A DNA stretch of 64,000 bases, taken from the NCBI GenBank assembly GCA_014237855.1, contig JABACD010000003.1:124001-188000 (forward strand). Direction: 5' to 3'. The DNA comes from Planctomycetota bacterium. GTDB lineage: Bacteria; Planctomycetota; UBA1135; GCA-002686595. Below, piece by piece: positions 63,970-64,000 of this stretch; the stretch's first letter is position 1, and every line of letters begins with the position of its first letter. The translations under genes and the position numbers were made by a program. Under the pieces are notes generated by a model. The model worked only from the letters and a program-made list of their open reading frames with translations. It was not told the origin of the DNA and did not search any database.

Positions 63970-64000
63970 GGGTGCCTCGTGGGTGTGGGGACTCTCTGAA

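Overview
This window is a gene-dense, GC-rich stretch from a Gram-negative-type bacterium with an outer membrane, most likely a planctomycete of the large-secretome lineages. The clues are a TamB/TamA-like pair, secreted proteases that share one C-terminal module, a sorbosone-dehydrogenase/DUF1080 protein, HEAT-repeat proteins ending in an 'FGFD.N...W..WW' motif, GTG/TTG starts and many 1- or 4-base gene overlaps. The taxon is inferred from protein style; no rRNA or tRNA was seen. No CRISPR array, insertion sequence, prophage or integrase is visible.

Layout. 1-4545 (minus): tamB followed by a lipoprotein-type TamA (TamL-like), cut by the window edge. 4625-9169: GH20-like glycosidase, DUF3817 membrane protein, a small unknown protein and an M64-type secreted protease. 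9415-13618: a DUF2868/DUF3482-GTPase membrane pair and an orphan membrane protein. 13920-17104: a GCS2-type amidoligase fused to CBS domains, then an AstE/AspA-like zinc hydrolase. 17153-21145 (minus): yajC, yraN, Xaa-Pro aminopeptidase and an EpsB-type sugar transferase. 21281-27468: mnmA, a VWA protein with a frame anomaly, HEAT and TPR proteins. 27677-33358: fumC, then two MORN/YwqK-repeat proteins flanking a JAMM metallopeptidase, and an unknown exported protein. 33395-41367: matrixin protease, htpG, NAD(P)H-quinone-reductase-like flavoprotein, methyltransferase, and carbamoyltransferase with a GT4 glycosyltransferase.

41485-50647: cytochrome c/sorbosone dehydrogenase/DUF1080 pair, a decayed vitamin-K-dependent gamma-carboxylase (HTTM) gene, proC and a heterodimeric ABC exporter with one degenerate ATP site. 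50732-56635: alkyltransferase-like protein lacking the acceptor cysteine, metallo-beta-lactamase-fold hydrolase, M3 oligopeptidase, lemA and two TPM-domain genes. 56949-63969: pyruvate phosphate dikinase, a subtilase, a CheX/CheC-like protein and a SAM methyltransferase.

Much of the window serves the cell envelope and secretion: outer-membrane assembly (TamB/TamL), Sec accessory (YajC), polysaccharide priming and glycosylation, ABC export and three exported proteases. Housekeeping genes (fumC, htpG, mnmA, proC, ppdK) are scattered between. The most unusual items are the shared C-terminal module on the three proteases, the lipoprotein TamA, the JAMM gene between two MORN-repeat genes, the amidoligase-CBS/hydrolase pair, and two genes with visible frame damage: the gamma-carboxylase pseudogene and the VWA gene.
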